Positions 11,393-24,582 are shown, numbered from the stretch's first letter. The stretch is 64,000 nucleotides of DNA from Brasenia schreberi (GCA_036023115.1 JAYKKT010000064.1:4521501-4585500), one strand, 5' to 3'. Notes: a model not told the origin generated them from the sequence alone. Numbers and translations: made by a program.

Positions 11393-12230
11393 AATCCATA
11401 GTAGATGAGTACGTCAAAGTTTTACACTAACTGTCGGAAGCCTAGTGAAACCCTCCTTTATCCAAGCTTGAGACCGGCCATGCAAGAGTGATCCTTTACA
11501 TAGGTGGAGATGAAATAATAAACAAAGAATAAATAAATAAAATCAAAATGGCGAAGTTTGTACTTGAAATAATAATTTTACAAAGAAGGCAAACATAAAG
11601 TAATAGTTGATTTATATAAAGGGCATTTATGTCATTTGACTTTTCCTTGAATCATTGTTTTTTGTCGAGTGTTAAAACACTGTCAGTTGAATTTTCTTGG
11701 GCTAGTGCATTTGAAATGAAAATGAACAAAAGTAACTTTCCACTTGTGCCTCTTGGCTATATAAAAGACCATGTCGTTGATATATAAATAACTTTAAGTT
11801 TGACTTTCAATTTTATCAATTTTTAGTAGTTCTTGGCAATTCCTTGCTTTCATATCCGGGTATTCCTCTCTATATGCTTAGAATGGATAGTTGAAGTCTT
11901 GTTATTTATGCTAAAGCAATTTGCATACAACCCAGATGAGAGAGTACATATGTTGTTTTACTGTTTATAGTCATCATGTGGTAAATGTGGCAAAAGGTAT
12001 ATGTCAATTATTTTACTTTGTTATATTCACGAGAAGAGGAAAGGAATTGAAACAGAGTTAATAGAGTGCTAAACAAATGGCAAGGTTTTGCTATTAGTTG
12101 TGAGTGTCAAACATGGTTATTCATTTTGGATTATATAGCATGAAATTTATAATGGGACATGTTACTAAAGAAATGAAGTGTTTGTTATCCAAATGTACAT
12201 CTTATTGTGAAAAAGTGAGCCCCACCCATG

Positions 12231-12630
12231 TGTTAAATGTAATAGGCAGCACGGGCCATTAGGGCCCGTTCACTTGGTATGGGTGGCGTGGGCCACTAGG
12301 GCCCATAGCCACCTAGTTGCCTACCCAGCAAGTAGTCATTGGAATCCAACAGCTAGTGTTGGCCAAGCTTTGCCAGCACTTGCTGCCCCTCTTTTGTTGC
12401 CTCTTTTTTCTCTAATTTGCTATCTACAAACTTCTATATATACTCCATCTTTATATCAATAAATTATGCTGTCTTGCATAGCTTTTGTTTGTGATTTGAC
12501 TTGTTCATTCGGCACTCTTATTGTATTGTTTGTGTGTGACATCTATACTCGGGTGTTTTGAGATCTTGGCGCTTTGTTGACAAATTGCAACTTGGATGAT
12601 TCGACCTTCAATTATCAAAAACTATTTACA
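12231..12630 (+). repeat. 5' LTR of the non-autonomous element
   Basis: TG..CA ends. A TATATATA box lies near 12435 and an AATAAA-like word at about 12457. A near-palindrome sits around 12356-12379 at the place where the ESD4-intron Copia has a perfect one. It is about 80 bases longer than the right copy. Confidence 0.88.
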
Positions 12631-12642
12631 TGGTATCAGAGC
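12631..12642 (+). other. tRNA-iMet primer-binding site
   Basis: TGGTATCAGAGC directly follows the 5' LTR, the standard plant Copia primer site for initiator methionine tRNA. Confidence 0.9.
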
Positions 12643-14480
12643 CTCGTATTAAAGATTTTGAGTACATTAGGAAGCGTGCCAACTTTGAAAAAATCTATGA
12701 TTCTTGTTTTTTGACATTGTGAAGTTCAAGGAAACTTTAGAAAATATGTTTGTTTTGAAAATTGAAGGAAAAGAATGAAGTTCTCAATTGATTACGTTGT
12801 CTTCATGAAAATTTTGGAATTTCTTAGAAACTTTGTCTTCTCTTTAATCTTGCTAGTATATGATTATTGTTTTTGGTATATATGCTTGTTGTATTTTTAA
12901 ACTTGATCTTGTGATTTTAAAGAATGATTCTAAAATAAGTTTTTGGTCATGCTTGATATGTTCAGAACATTTGAAAACTTAGTTGTTTTTGTTGAAACAT
13001 CTTTGATGCTCTAAGATATAAGCTTATAGTATTACTTGAAAAGACATGAGTTAGGCTAGTGTGTTTGACATTTTTGTTTTTTTAAAAAAAGTCATGTAGT
13101 ATCATTGTTTTTAGTTATTGATCCATGTCCTTTCCTTAATGAGTTTGTTGATTTTTTAATAAAACGATAGATTAGCTCATTCGCATTGCATTGTTTCATT
13201 TCTCAAATTCCATCTTCTCGTTGCATTGGTTTTTATAGAAATTTGCTTTCTTTTGATGGTTTGGATAGTTGCATTTGTATGTTTTACTAAGAAACCTTAC
13301 ATGACATCTAAAGTGCTAATTGTTCTTTGTTGGTTTCGACTGTTTGTTTGACGGTATGTTTAGTTTCTGTGGTTTTGGTATTTTTTTTTTAAATTTTGGG
13401 GTCCTCTCAGCATGACTTTTTATTTCAAAATTGCAAAACTTTTGTATGTTTAGATTCAGTGCTTAGGTTCGTTTAGATGGTCTTTCGTTGGCCAAATTTT
13501 TGCTTTGTTAATCTTTGTTGGTGCTCAATTTTAAGGTTTTTGGGTTGCACCCACCTGCCCATTTCGTGTTGTTTTTCATGATTCTAAGGTGAGAATTGAG
13601 GGTCTTGATGATCTATCTTGACTCAATTTCTCATTTTCTGAGTTTTTTTATTTTGGAGATGGTTTACGATTCTCTAACAATTTATTTTGCGATTATAAAT
13701 GTGCAATGCATATATATGGGTGTTGGTTTCCCTTCTGTAGTTCTATTTGGGTTTTGACATTTAAGTGACTTGATAGGAGTTGGAATAACTTTGCCTTTTT
13801 GTCCTTGAAAATTGGTTTAATGAAGATTGAGTACTTAGCTAATAGTTGCTTCTTTATATGTGGATTTTGTTTGGCTTATTTACTTATCAAGATATTGACT
13901 ACTATTCTGGGTTTGCCATGTGAATTCTGCGGGTCTTGTACCTTTTGTGATGTTGGTTGCTTTAAGAATTTATTGGGTTTGATTTGTTTTGGATAGTAAA
14001 ACTGATCCAATGATGATGTTATTTTAGTATTTTAGGAACCGAGCCCCTTTTTCTGGTGATAGTAGGGATATGCGATATCCCAATAATATCAGTTTGTCTT
14101 TTTGTCATCTCGTTTGTGGAAACCACTTTTTCTTATCCTTGATTTGGCAATATTAAGCGTTATGTGTTTTAGATGAACTTATTGGCGAGAAACATGGGTT
14201 CAGTTTGATTATTGGAACATTTTAGTGGTTTACTACTTTCTCTTCTTATGGAAACAGTAAATTTCTCTATTGTACTTAGTATTATTGCATGTTTGTATAG
14301 TATTTGCATTGTTGAGTTAAATGAATAGATTTGGCTGTTAGATCAGATTTCGTTGTGTGTGGAATTCAGACTTGAGTCCATCGAGGTGTGTTTCTTCCAA
14401 CTTGGTTATATGCAATATTGATTGTATCAAATTGTTTGTTAGCATGTTTAGAAGAAAAATGTGTTGTGACATTTGAACAA

Positions 14481-14878
14481 TTTCAAACTTGACTATTGAT
14501 AAGTTTGAAAATGTATTTGTTGGAAAATAATAAGGGGTATCTTCTTGTATAATTGAGATCTATGTTGTTGGTCTTTTGTTGAAGACCTTTGTGATTAATG
14601 TGCTTTATGTTGGTGGCCTTTTGTTGGAAATTAATTGATATTTGAAGATGTACTTATTGTTATTTGAAAATTTGTTACGATTTCAAACTTGACTATTGAT
14701 AAGTTCAAAAATGTATTTGTTGAAAAACAATAAGGGGTATCTTATTGTATAATTGAGATCGATGTTGTTGGCCTTTTGTTGAAGACCTTTGTAATTAAGG
14801 TGCTTCATGTTGGTGGCCTTTTGTTGGAAATTAATTGATACTTTAAGATGCACTTATTGTTATTTGAAGATTTGTGAT
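14481..14878 (+). repeat. 200-bp tandem duplication inside the non-autonomous element
   Basis: Two units start TTTCAAACTTGACTATTGAT at 14481 and 14681, a period of 200 bases, with few differences. Each contains two copies of a GTTGGCCTTTTGTTG-like word. A more diverged partial third unit follows to about 15010. Confidence 0.85.
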
Positions 14879-15179
14879 CTTGATAACTTTATTTTTTCAT
14901 GAGATTATGATCTTCGTTTGTTGGCCTTTTGCTGAAAATCTTTGTGATTAAGATATTCCATGTTGTTGGCCTTTTGGTTGGAGAGTAATTAATATTGAAA
15001 AAGACTTATAATTATCTTGATTAACTTGTATTTGATAAAATGGTTTTAACAAAACTTGTGAGACCTTTTGAAAAGCATGAAGTTGATTCCTTTGACTTGT
15101 TTTAATCATTCTAATTGATTATCTTACTTTTAGAACCATAGAATCACTTTTTAGTTTAAAGGATATTTAAGGGCCTTGG

Positions 15180-15465
15180 GAATTGTACGTTTGACTTGAA
15201 GGTTTTGAGCTTTGCCTTAAAAAACTTGTTTGTGTTCTAGTTTATCCTTAAAACTCGGGTTTTGAGCTTAACCTTAAAAGGATTATTCGATTTGAAGGTT
15301 TTGAGCTTTGCCTTAAAAAGCTTGTTTGACTCGAAGGTTTTAAACTTTGCTTTAAAAAGCTTGTTTGACTTAAGGTTTTGAGCTTTGCCTTAAAAAGCTT
15401 GTTTGGGTTTGAGTTTGTTTTTAAAACTCGGGTTTTGAGCATAATCTTAAAAGGCTTGTTTGATA
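15180..15465 (+). repeat. Short tandem repeats inside the non-autonomous element
   Basis: Units of about 38-45 bases built around AAGGTTTTGAGCTTTGCC and TTAAAAAGCTTGTTTG repeat about six times. The minus-strand open frame over this stretch is only a by-product of the repeat. Confidence 0.8.
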
Positions 15466-15901
15466 TACCAAGGTTCTCTTACAATATCACAAGTTTGTAG
15501 TGATTTATGAATCTAGTTGTTATAATAGATAATCTTATTTGGATGATATCAATGTTTTCTATCAAATGACTTTATTGAATTAGAGCAAATCAACTTCATG
15601 AACTTATTTGACTCATCTTTGGTTTACCTTCTGGATTATATATTATAAATTGTCTTGATGTTTTTTAGAAATTGAGTGAATGTACGTATTAATACTTCAT
15701 TGATCTTAATGCATGATGAAAAATGAATTTATTTCTTAATTATGGAAAGATGATCTAGAACTATTTTCAAAAGAAGTTGTGGCAACTTGATATTATTTTT
15801 TGGAAATTCTTGTTAGAAGCAAACACAAGAATTGAGTTGTATTTGATTTATGTTCTTGTTGGACAAACTTTTGGTATATACACCATAAGATTGAGGGGAG
15901 G

Positions 15902-16220
15902 TGTTAAATGTAATAGGTAGTATGGGCCATTAGGGCCCGTGCACTTAGTATGGGTGGCATGGGCCACTAGGGCCCGCAACCACTTGCTCTTAGAGGCACT
16001 GAGGATCAATGCTTCCAACAGCTACTTGCTGCCCTCTTTTGTTGTCTCTTTTTCTCTAATTTGGTGTGTAAAAACCTCTATATATACTCCATCTTTTGTT
16101 TGTGGTTTGGCTTGTTCATTCGGCACTCTTGTTGTATTGTTTGTGTATGACATCTATACAACAAGGTTGACAAATTGCAACGTGGACGGTTCGACCTTCG
16201 ATTATCAACAACTATTTACA
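15902..16220 (+). repeat. 3' LTR of the non-autonomous element
   Basis: Matches the 5' LTR but with several deletions (around the poly-A word region and the GTGTTTTGAGATCTTGG segment) and scattered substitutions, so the insertion is not recent. Confidence 0.88.
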
Positions 16221-18784
16221 CCATGAAATTGTTTCTCGAAACGTTATATATTTCTCTTAGAGTCAGTCTCGGTTTGGAAACACTGAACAAAGGGTAACGT
16301 TTCCAACCATTTTAAAATAAACTCCTTTCATTTTAGAAGTGGTGCATGGTGATAGTGCTGGATGCTGATGGTAGTGAAGCACTTTTTGTTCATCAGTTTT
16401 CTGTAAGTGCATCCATGCCAACCAGAACCCTTGTTTTGGCATCTTAATCATAAATGGGTAGTTTTTTCTTTTCTAAACAAGGACTTGATGAAGCACTGAT
16501 GCTTTTCAGCATAGACTTATGAAAAGATGGTGCTTAGACACTGTATCGACTACTACCACTACTTCTCAAATTCTCTTAAAATGGCTGAAAATGGTTTTTC
16601 CCTGTTTCCTAACGTAACCCTAGTTGCATTTTCTGTCAACTTCTAAGTTACTATGTACATAATGTGGATTTTCATTTGCTTGTAAGCCAGGAGATTACCG
16701 TGATGGCGGTCTCATTATCAACAAATGTAATCAAATTGGAACAGGGCAATATCTTGGAGAATGCAAGGGCCATTCCAAAACCGTCAACGAGATTTCATTC
16801 TCGGTTCCAACTTCACCACATCTTTTGCAGTCCTGCTCATGTGATGGAACTATGAGAGCTTGGGATACAAGGACCTTCAAACAGGTTGGAGATGATGGAT
16901 CTGTCTCTTCACATGTTCTTCACTCCATGAATCTTTCCCTGCTTGGTGATCTATTTTCTCTGTGTTATGTTCACATGGCTCAACCTCCTGATACCCTCGG
17001 GCTAATTTTATTTCTCTATATTTATGGTTGCTGTGTAAAGACGCTGCTGCACTCATGAAATATATTTGACTTAAGTAAATGACCACAAATCATGGATGCA
17101 CGGATGGATGTTTATTAAGGGCACATTGCCACATTCATCTCCAGTGGCCTCATTAATGACTATTAATACTAATACTTACTGAAAACTTAACTATAACTCT
17201 TAGAAGAAGAGAACAAAATCTTCCGTCATAAAAAAAATTTCGACACCGATAAGTTGTAGTTACTATAGTCATATGGAACTCTTTGTATGCTACATTTAAA
17301 AAATGAAAGGTTTAACAGATCAATAAAATGAATGAGTTTCATTAGTTTTCATGAGGAACCTCAGGTCCTCAAAAAAAGGAAAATAAGAATTATTTGTGCT
17401 GTGTAAGAATAATATGTCTTGACCATATCTGGAAACAAGACAAAACCCGCATCAGATTACCTAAATGATTCACTCAAGTCCATTCCTGTTTCGAGTATGT
17501 GGTCGGAGATTGATAAATCAATCACCTGTTTTGTGATTTTCTTGTTCTCCAATAAGGCATTACGTGTTTGAAGGGTTAAACTCTTAGGATGGGTTGCAAA
17601 ATCGAGGCTATACATTTTAAAGTCAGATTAGACTTGAGAAAAGGTGGAACCCTCCCGTTTAGAAGTCACAGTTTCTTCGAAAATTGCGAAGCACAAGGTG
17701 AAGCAAAAGTGAACTGTGGAAATGGGCTTTAATACAATTAGGCGATATTTAGTAAGAGCATGTCTAAAATTTCTGTTCCAGTTGATTAGGTAAAAAGTTT
17801 AAGGAACCATAAGGTTACTGCTTGCTTTGAGCATAATAAGTTAATAGAATACGATGAATCAACATCATAAAACAATCAAATGTTTTGTTTGAATATCTGC
17901 TGGAAATGTCTTGTCTGAACACAAGCTGCAAGTTGATCTTTCTGAGTTACTTATTTGAATCGTCTAAAGCTACAGCGGTCAATCTCTATATGCATGCTAA
18001 TGTTTCATCTTGTCATCTGGTATCACTGTTGGTGTAGTCAGCAATAGCATTAAAAAGCGAATGGATCTAGTAAATGTGATGGCTTTTTTCTTAATGGAAC
18101 GATCATGACCTTTTCAATTATACAAAGATAAGCTCCAAGCAGGAGTCTGCTAACTGCTGCCATTAGCTATGAAAAAACATTCTTCTCTTTATGTTTAATA
18201 TTTGTGACTCATCTCTCACCGATTATTGTCTGCTGTTGCATGCCAATGACACCTTAGAAAGTTTGGTTTCAGGTTTCGCTATTCAGTGGTGGTTCTTCAC
18301 AAGAAATATTCAGCTTTAGCTTTGAGCAATCAAGTGGGAATCTCCTTGCAGCTGGCTGTAATTCACAGGTGCAACTTCCCAGAGATTGCTGACATTAATA
18401 ACTATCTTGCGTTGTTTCTGTCTAAGATTTGGTATTTTCTTGCTTTACGTTGTCTTGTATTACTGGGTTATATATCTTATAGGATTTAGGAAAGGAAATT
18501 ATTATGTTGTTTATATGCATTAGATAAGTTTGAGATCTGTATTTTTAGGATTAAACTGAGGAGCACCTTCAAGAGAAGGTAGTCTGTCTCATATGAGGTT
18601 TGGTCGTTTGAATGCTGGCTGCTACTATGTCTCAGAGTGGACCCAAAATTTGTCAGATCAACAAACATCAACCTTCGAAATTTATGTAGTCTATGCTATC
18701 CAACAAGACAAACACCGTTCTAATTACTGTTGATAAAAAATCGAAATACTATCATGCATGTGCAGATACCGGCAGTTACGTTGT

Positions 18785-18814
18785 CGGGGGGGTGGGGGGG
18801 GTGGGTGGGTGGAG
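18785..18814 (+). other. G-quadruplex-type G tract in WDR89 intron 3
   Basis: Runs of seven, eight, three and three G are separated by single T bases, giving at least four G3 runs with one-base loops on the sense strand. By the usual consensus this is a strong G-quadruplex candidate. It stands alone in an otherwise AT-rich intron. Confidence 0.75.
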
Positions 18815-21389
18815 GAGTACTATGGAAATATAAGGGTTTTATATGTGTGGATGTGCAGTAAAAGGCTATGCCAATTCATGTCCTTCCCTGAAAGCCAGGG
18901 TTTGCTGACAGGTGGACACTGTGCTGGAGAATATGGGTCTGTAGGTTCTTCCCCATTCTGTTTAACTAGACAAAGAATTTCTAACACTAGGTGGGAATGA
19001 CTGCATGGATTGTTGGTCATGATTTTGCTCTATTTTATGCCATAATATGACTGTCCTCTTGAATCTAAAACTTGCAAATAAATCAACTAGTTAACATTTT
19101 GCTTCCAACTGTATGATTTGAATACATTTTTGAATTGTATAAGCAGGTCTCGTCAGTCATTGTGCCTTTCTTATCTGGAATAACGTTATATTTCTTCTGG
19201 TTTCCATGTGATGCTGTGAGCTGATATGATGCCCTAAAATTAAAACAGCGGATTTTCATTTCAACATCAATTGGATCTAAGCTTATCTAGCGTATCCTGT
19301 CCATAATCAGATACTATTTTGGGATTGGAGGAAAGGGAAGAATTTGGCATGCCTAGAAGATTCACATGTTGAAGATGTTACACAGGTTGGATTTTGTTGT
19401 CTTGCTGCTTTGCTTGGTTTAGATGTCATTGCACTGGACTTTTTCTCTAGGGGTTATCAATCCTGTTCTGAGTATGACTATTCACTTTTGATCAGGTGTT
19501 CTTTCTCTTATAGGCATGCATGCATCAGTGACATCTCTAGTCATGATTACTCGATATATGTGCAAATGATGTGACTATGTGCTTATGCTTGCAATGCCAA
19601 GCTCAATTATGCAGATCCATTGATGCGCACACAGGTTCATATTCATACGACACCTTTGAAATTTGTGAATGCCAATGTGGTAAAGGGAAGGAGGAGAGTA
19701 GTAAGGGGAGTTGAGTAATCCATCACTTTACCTGTGATAATTTGTCGATACATTACTTATCATGACCGTATGGTCTGCCTTAAATTGGAGATTTAGTGTC
19801 TTTTGCATTTTAGAGTGTGGGGAATCCCAAATATTTCTTGGTGGCAAGGTAGTTAAAATAGCAATACAAGGAAAAATAGATAGGCTCTTCAGGATATATT
19901 GTTATATTTATTGGTTTATATTAGATAACACTATGATAAAAGGGATTTGTGCATTATGAGCTATAGTTGTGCCACATAGATATGCTGCTTGAAATGTCCA
20001 GAAGTTGATCAAATTTGTGGTTGCTTTTATTAAGCAAGCACTCGTGATACCCATCTCTCCTACTCTAAGATTCATCTCCCGCAGTAAATGCTAGTCACAC
20101 TGAGCATCTTTTCACCATCTGAATAGAAGCAGCAGTGAGAATTTGCAACCTTTGAATGCATTTTTGCTTATTATCCTCGTGACTATCACATAGACACTTC
20201 TACTAGGGTACAGCATTCGTGGTAGACACTCAGACACTCTGCACCCATACTTGTCCCATATCCCACTATGATATTTTGAATTTTTTTTCCTATTATGATA
20301 ATGCACACTAAGACACTTGATGAATACTGACAGATCATTACCTCAGCAGTGAATTAGCTTATAAGAATGGTACTTTTTCTTTGGTTTCCTGACATGTTAT
20401 CAATTATGTATAATATATATAAATTATACTTACATGTAGCCCTGTCGCTACACATGATTTTCAAAAATTGCCATGTCTAACACCTGCATTCATGTCTGCT
20501 CGAGCACCTGCCCTGTGTGGCATAGCCTCATAATGCTAGGTGATGTTTATGCATCCAACATCCATGCATTAAGGAGCCTGGTTTCACATGTTTTGCTAAT
20601 CAAGGTTCCATATCATACATCTTCAATGCCACTGGGATGTTCTAAAGCATTCCTTGGTGCCTTATCAGGTCAGATTTGTCCCCGGCTACAAAAATAAACT
20701 TATCTCCGCATCTGTTGATGGACTTCTTTGTATCTTTGACACTGGAGGTGACATCAATGATGATGATCATTTGGATTCTGTAACTGTTGGTAAGCATTGT
20801 TTCTTCTCATTCAGATGTCAAATGGTGATTGTGAAAAGGAAGTATGAAACTTTTCTTAGCATTATGCGTCTTTGTTTCCTCATTACTATAACTATTTGAT
20901 ATGAAAAAATATTTCTTCTGCAACAGCAAAGGATACGTTGCTACATACCAGGGGCTCATCTCATACAAGGCCTAGAAAGTTGTATACTGCTATAGCTGTA
21001 GAACTGTCTAGATAATAATTTTGTCATGACTAATGTCCGCACATAATATAAGTGTCCGGATTTTGTGGGTCCTTGGGATTTTCCTTCTGGATTAAGTTGC
21101 TTGTTACTACTAATGCAAAACCAAGGGATAACAGTTTTTGATAGACTCCTATGCGGCTATGCTATGTCAATTGATGTTTCCTTTTCTGTCTTGAGCAAAT
21201 GTGGTTGAAAAAAAATGAAGGGCTTTGAGTTACTTCATCAGCGATTAGCTTTACAATATGCAGAGATCTAACGTGCATATATACTGCCTTTCTGCAGGTT
21301 ATGAATGTGGGAACTTCAATCTCAAAAGTTGGTTTATTTGGAGAGAGGAACCTCAAGCTTTGGTGTTTGACACACATTGAGACATTAAG

Positions 21390-22727
21390 GTTCTATCTTG
21401 AGAGTTGCGTGCAGTAATTTTAATCTTTTAAGTCATTCATTTGTTACGTATATGTGTTAAGCATGTGTTCATCCCAATTACTTATTTATTGGACATCAAA
21501 TCTTATAAAGACTCAAACTAGTTAGTCTGTAAGCGGGATTTCAAAAATCACAGCTTAAAGTGAGGATATTGAATTACTGTTTTCCTCACTCTTGCTGATG
21601 GTTCTTGTAACACTGATTTTCCAATCGTTTAAACCCTGAGTCCACTGCACCTGGCAAGTGAATCATGTTTGCAAAGGTTAGAAAAAACCAAGTGTCTGAA
21701 TGCTGCTCAAGAATCAAGTTTGTTGTCTCTGTGTTTTCATTTATAAGAATCTGTTATTTTCTCTGAGATTCTTACTTGGAGTTGACAATCTGCAAAGAGT
21801 TACAGTTGTATACAAATCGTTGAGCTCATTTTCATGCATGCAATTTGTAAGGAAAAGAAATGTCTCTCGTGGTAGGTTGCTTCTGGTGTAAGAAACACCT
21901 AGATACGTAGTCTTTGTTAACACTAAGCATCTATCTAATTCGTTTGGAGGTATGTTCTACAAATGGGCGAGGTTTATGCTGGGATGTGTTTCTCCGCTTG
22001 TTAGTTGTATCCATTTTTTTGGGTTTGTCAAGCAATTTCTTAGTGTCAAAGTGCGGGGCATGCCATAGAACATCGACCTCCGTTCAAGGTATCTAGGTAA
22101 GGTTCAGGCACAAGTGCGAGTTTCAGAGGATCCGTCTCAGCGAATCCGAGTGCGTCTTGTGCTATGCCTTAGGGATCGCGATATATCTGAAGATGACGAA
22201 GTTAACAAGATGAGTCCAAAAGGATGAAGCCACTATCTCAATAAAGAAAAAGGGGCTATCACAAGCTACTCGCAAGGACCTGTTCTACCTAGAGAGATGC
22301 TTATTTATTATTTACAACTCGTAAATTTGACTCTGCCATATTTTCCAGTTCCTTGTCATTGGTCAAAGGCAGTTGAACTATTTCCAGCCCAGCTCAACCA
22401 AGGATCTTGTTGGCCTTTAACTGCATCATTCTACTTTGGTGTTGTTTTTTGCTTGCAAATTATTAGAGGAGATAAGATGTCGCAAGAAGCAATCAGGTTC
22501 TGCGTGTTGAGAACTGAACATCTAGTAATAACCTTAGAATTGTTAAATTATTGTCCCCCCCTTAGCTTGGGGACTATGAAGTTATCAGTAAAACTAGAAA
22601 TTTATTTGTCGTGTACGGCTAATAAGTATTCATTTAATTTGCTCGTTCTCAAGTGTCTGCACTAGTGAACGTTTTATCATGTGTTGATCAACTCTTCTCT
22701 AAGCTCAGAATTTGGCTTGTCTTACAG
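21390..22727 (+). other. WDR89 intron 6 without recognisable content
   Basis: A 1.3-kb intron by exon phase. It contains short open frames (for example 22297-22665) that match no family I recognise and have no splice or codon support. I see no transposon ends. Confidence 0.5.
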
Positions 22728-24582
22728 TGTCTGGAACTGGTACAATTCGCAAAAGGAGGTCGATTTCGAGGATGCCCTCTCCTTGGCATCTGATGGCGGG
22801 AATCTTGGTCATGTACGGTTGAGTATTTATGTTTCCTTTTCCTACTGTAAGTTTACAAATGTTGCATCAATCGGGTTTAGGTTTTCATAGTCCATAGTGT
22901 GCTGCCACGATTGCCAGACCATGTATTTGGACTGTATGCAAAAGGCTACCGAAGCTAAAAGCAAAGCAAAGCCTTTTTCTATTCTAAATGGGTTTATCTA
23001 ATGCATTCTTAGTGAGGATTGAGCTTGATCTTATTAGCATTGAACTTGAAAAAAACAAGACCATGCAAAGGATGCCTAACAAAATAGATGGTGCGCAGAG
23101 TAAGGAATAAGCATCAAATTATAGTCATTGTTGGCACTTTGTGGATTGCCACTACTGTGCATCTGCAGATCGGCTTTGGGTGAATTGGGGGTACAAATGA
23201 AGGAACATTAGGTTACTTCCCTGTGAACTACAAGAACAATCAAGCCATATGCTCTCCTGATGCAGTTCTCGAGGGCGGCCATACAGCGATAGTGAGAACA
23301 GTCATGCCATCTTCAGCTGTGCACACAGGGGCTCCTGGAACGATCAAGCTATGGAGCAATTTTTGGTTGGACAGGTGGCAAGGATGGCCAGCTCTGCTGT
23401 TGGTTGTCAGATGAGTCTGCTCAGGCAAACAAATCCTGGATATCTAACTCTCTAGTGATGAAGTCTAAAAATCGGAGAAAACGCCATCATCCTTACCAGT
23501 GAGCATGCATCTTGCAACTGTAACTTGTGGTCATTCGCTTGGAGGATATTAGATTGATTTGTCATCATGGTGCGGCTGGGAGGTTTTCTGCTAAGTAATT
23601 AATGTGGAACAATGAACTGGTTTTCTCTTGCATATATCTAAAGCAACTTGAGAGCTTTTTTGGTACTATGGAGAGCCTGAAGCCCTGGTATTGAATTCAA
23701 GACCTTTGATTTGTGAGCTATTGCTCGTTGTGCAGTAGTAGAAAGCTTTTGTTTGCATACATTCTACCACCTTCAAAATTTAAACATGCGATCAGGCTAA
23801 GAAGTACATAATTGAACCATAAGAAAGTTGTTCAAAGTCTTTCCCTTTTGGGGTTTGTAAATCACTATCGATGCCATGCATGGAAAGTTTGTTCTTCCCA
23901 ATGTTTTGTTTTAGTCAGCAAGTTGATGTCTGCAGAACCCTATAAGATGTGCATGTTCTCAGATATTGAACTCATTACCTTCAACTTTAGCCACCACTCG
24001 CAAAGATTCTCCTTGATTTTGGGATCTCCTTTCTGCGATCATCAGTTGAAGTCACTTCTGCCATGCAGGGTTATGGGTTTGAAGCAACTAATGCATTTGA
24101 CAGCTCCCTCAGTTAATTCTCGGTAACCATCTGCATCTAAGTGCTCCTGAAATGCTAATTAACCTGCCATGCATAGTTATGAGTTTCACTTTCCCCACTT
24201 GCAACAATTATGCTCAGTAGAATCAGCACGCTTGTTGGCACAGTATCAATAACCCTTTCTAAGATCGAAGATAGTAAGTGTGCTGAAGCAAAGGTAGAAA
24301 AGTACTCATCAGGTCCATTAACAAGTAACACTAAGCCTCAAAAGGGACAATAATCTAATAATCAAGATAGTATAGACTAGAATTCTCACACAAAAAAAGG
24401 ATAACATAGACTAAGTACGAGAGCATAAGAGATCTCGGGTGAAGATGACCAGTTCACCTGAGAAAATAAGTGACAATAAGCATGTCATGCTTGCACAATC
24501 AACCAAATATAAAAATTTCTTGTATGGCGGTAACCCAGCAGTTGTATTCTAAGAAACCTACACAAAGATCATGCCTCCCTCT

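Larger units (their letters stand above)
12231..16220 (+). mobile_element. Non-autonomous LTR retrotransposon (LARD-like), in WDR89 intron 1
   Basis: Direct repeats 12231-12630 and 15902-16220 start TGTTAAATGTAATAGG and end ACTATTTACA. The element is flanked by a perfect 5-bp duplication, CCATG, at 12226-12230 and 16221-16225. An exact primer site TGGTATCAGAGC follows the left LTR and a purine tract (GAGGGGAGG) precedes the right LTR. The 3.3 kb between them has no gag or pol motif in any frame, only T-rich and repetitive sequence. It therefore looks like an element mobilised by proteins supplied by another. LTR ends and leader resemble the Copia at 36469-41314 (shared AATAAATTATGC, TGGTATCAGAGCCTCG and GGAAGCGTGCC words). 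Confidence 0.88.
2613..23502 (+). pseudogene. WDR89: WDR89-like WD40-repeat gene, disrupted
   Basis: The exons together give the plant WDR89-type WD40 protein (function poorly known; a beta-propeller scaffold). Exon 1 is 2613-2696 plus 7957-7977 (motif NTIQTSFGGDYVFQ, split by the Copia insertion). Later exons are 16687-16884 (MAVSLSTNVIKL, SCDGTMRAWDTR), 18273-18368 (SQEIFSFSFEQSSGNLLAAG), 19311-19385 (ILFWDWR, LEDSHVEDVTQ), 20669-20779 (KLISASVDGLLCIFDT), 21298-21389 (VGTSISKVGLFG), 22728-22812 and about 23125-23502 (FVDCHY, then IFGWTGGKDGQLCCWLSDES), with the stop at 23500. Most internal exons are open and their splice phases fit. Breaks seen: a frame change between the acidic N-terminus and LGIRN in exon 1, the Copia insertion, a frame change with loss of a few residues after VIKL in exon 2, an extra base before GGTNEGTLGY near 23182, and another shift near 23361 before IFGWTGG. 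Sequence errors could explain the single-base shifts but not the insertion. The exon 7/8 junction is uncertain. Confidence 0.8.

Noticed and set aside
15248..15442. Minus-strand frame with repeated SKPSSQTSF-like peptides
   Set aside because: It only mirrors the 40-base tandem repeats of the non-coding LTR element.
22085..22230. Short open stretch rich in R/V/D residues in WDR89 intron 6
   Set aside because: No start codon in frame, no recognisable domain and no splice context.
22297..22665. 122-residue open frame in WDR89 intron 6
   Set aside because: No domain, irregular composition, lies wholly inside an intron defined by exon phase.
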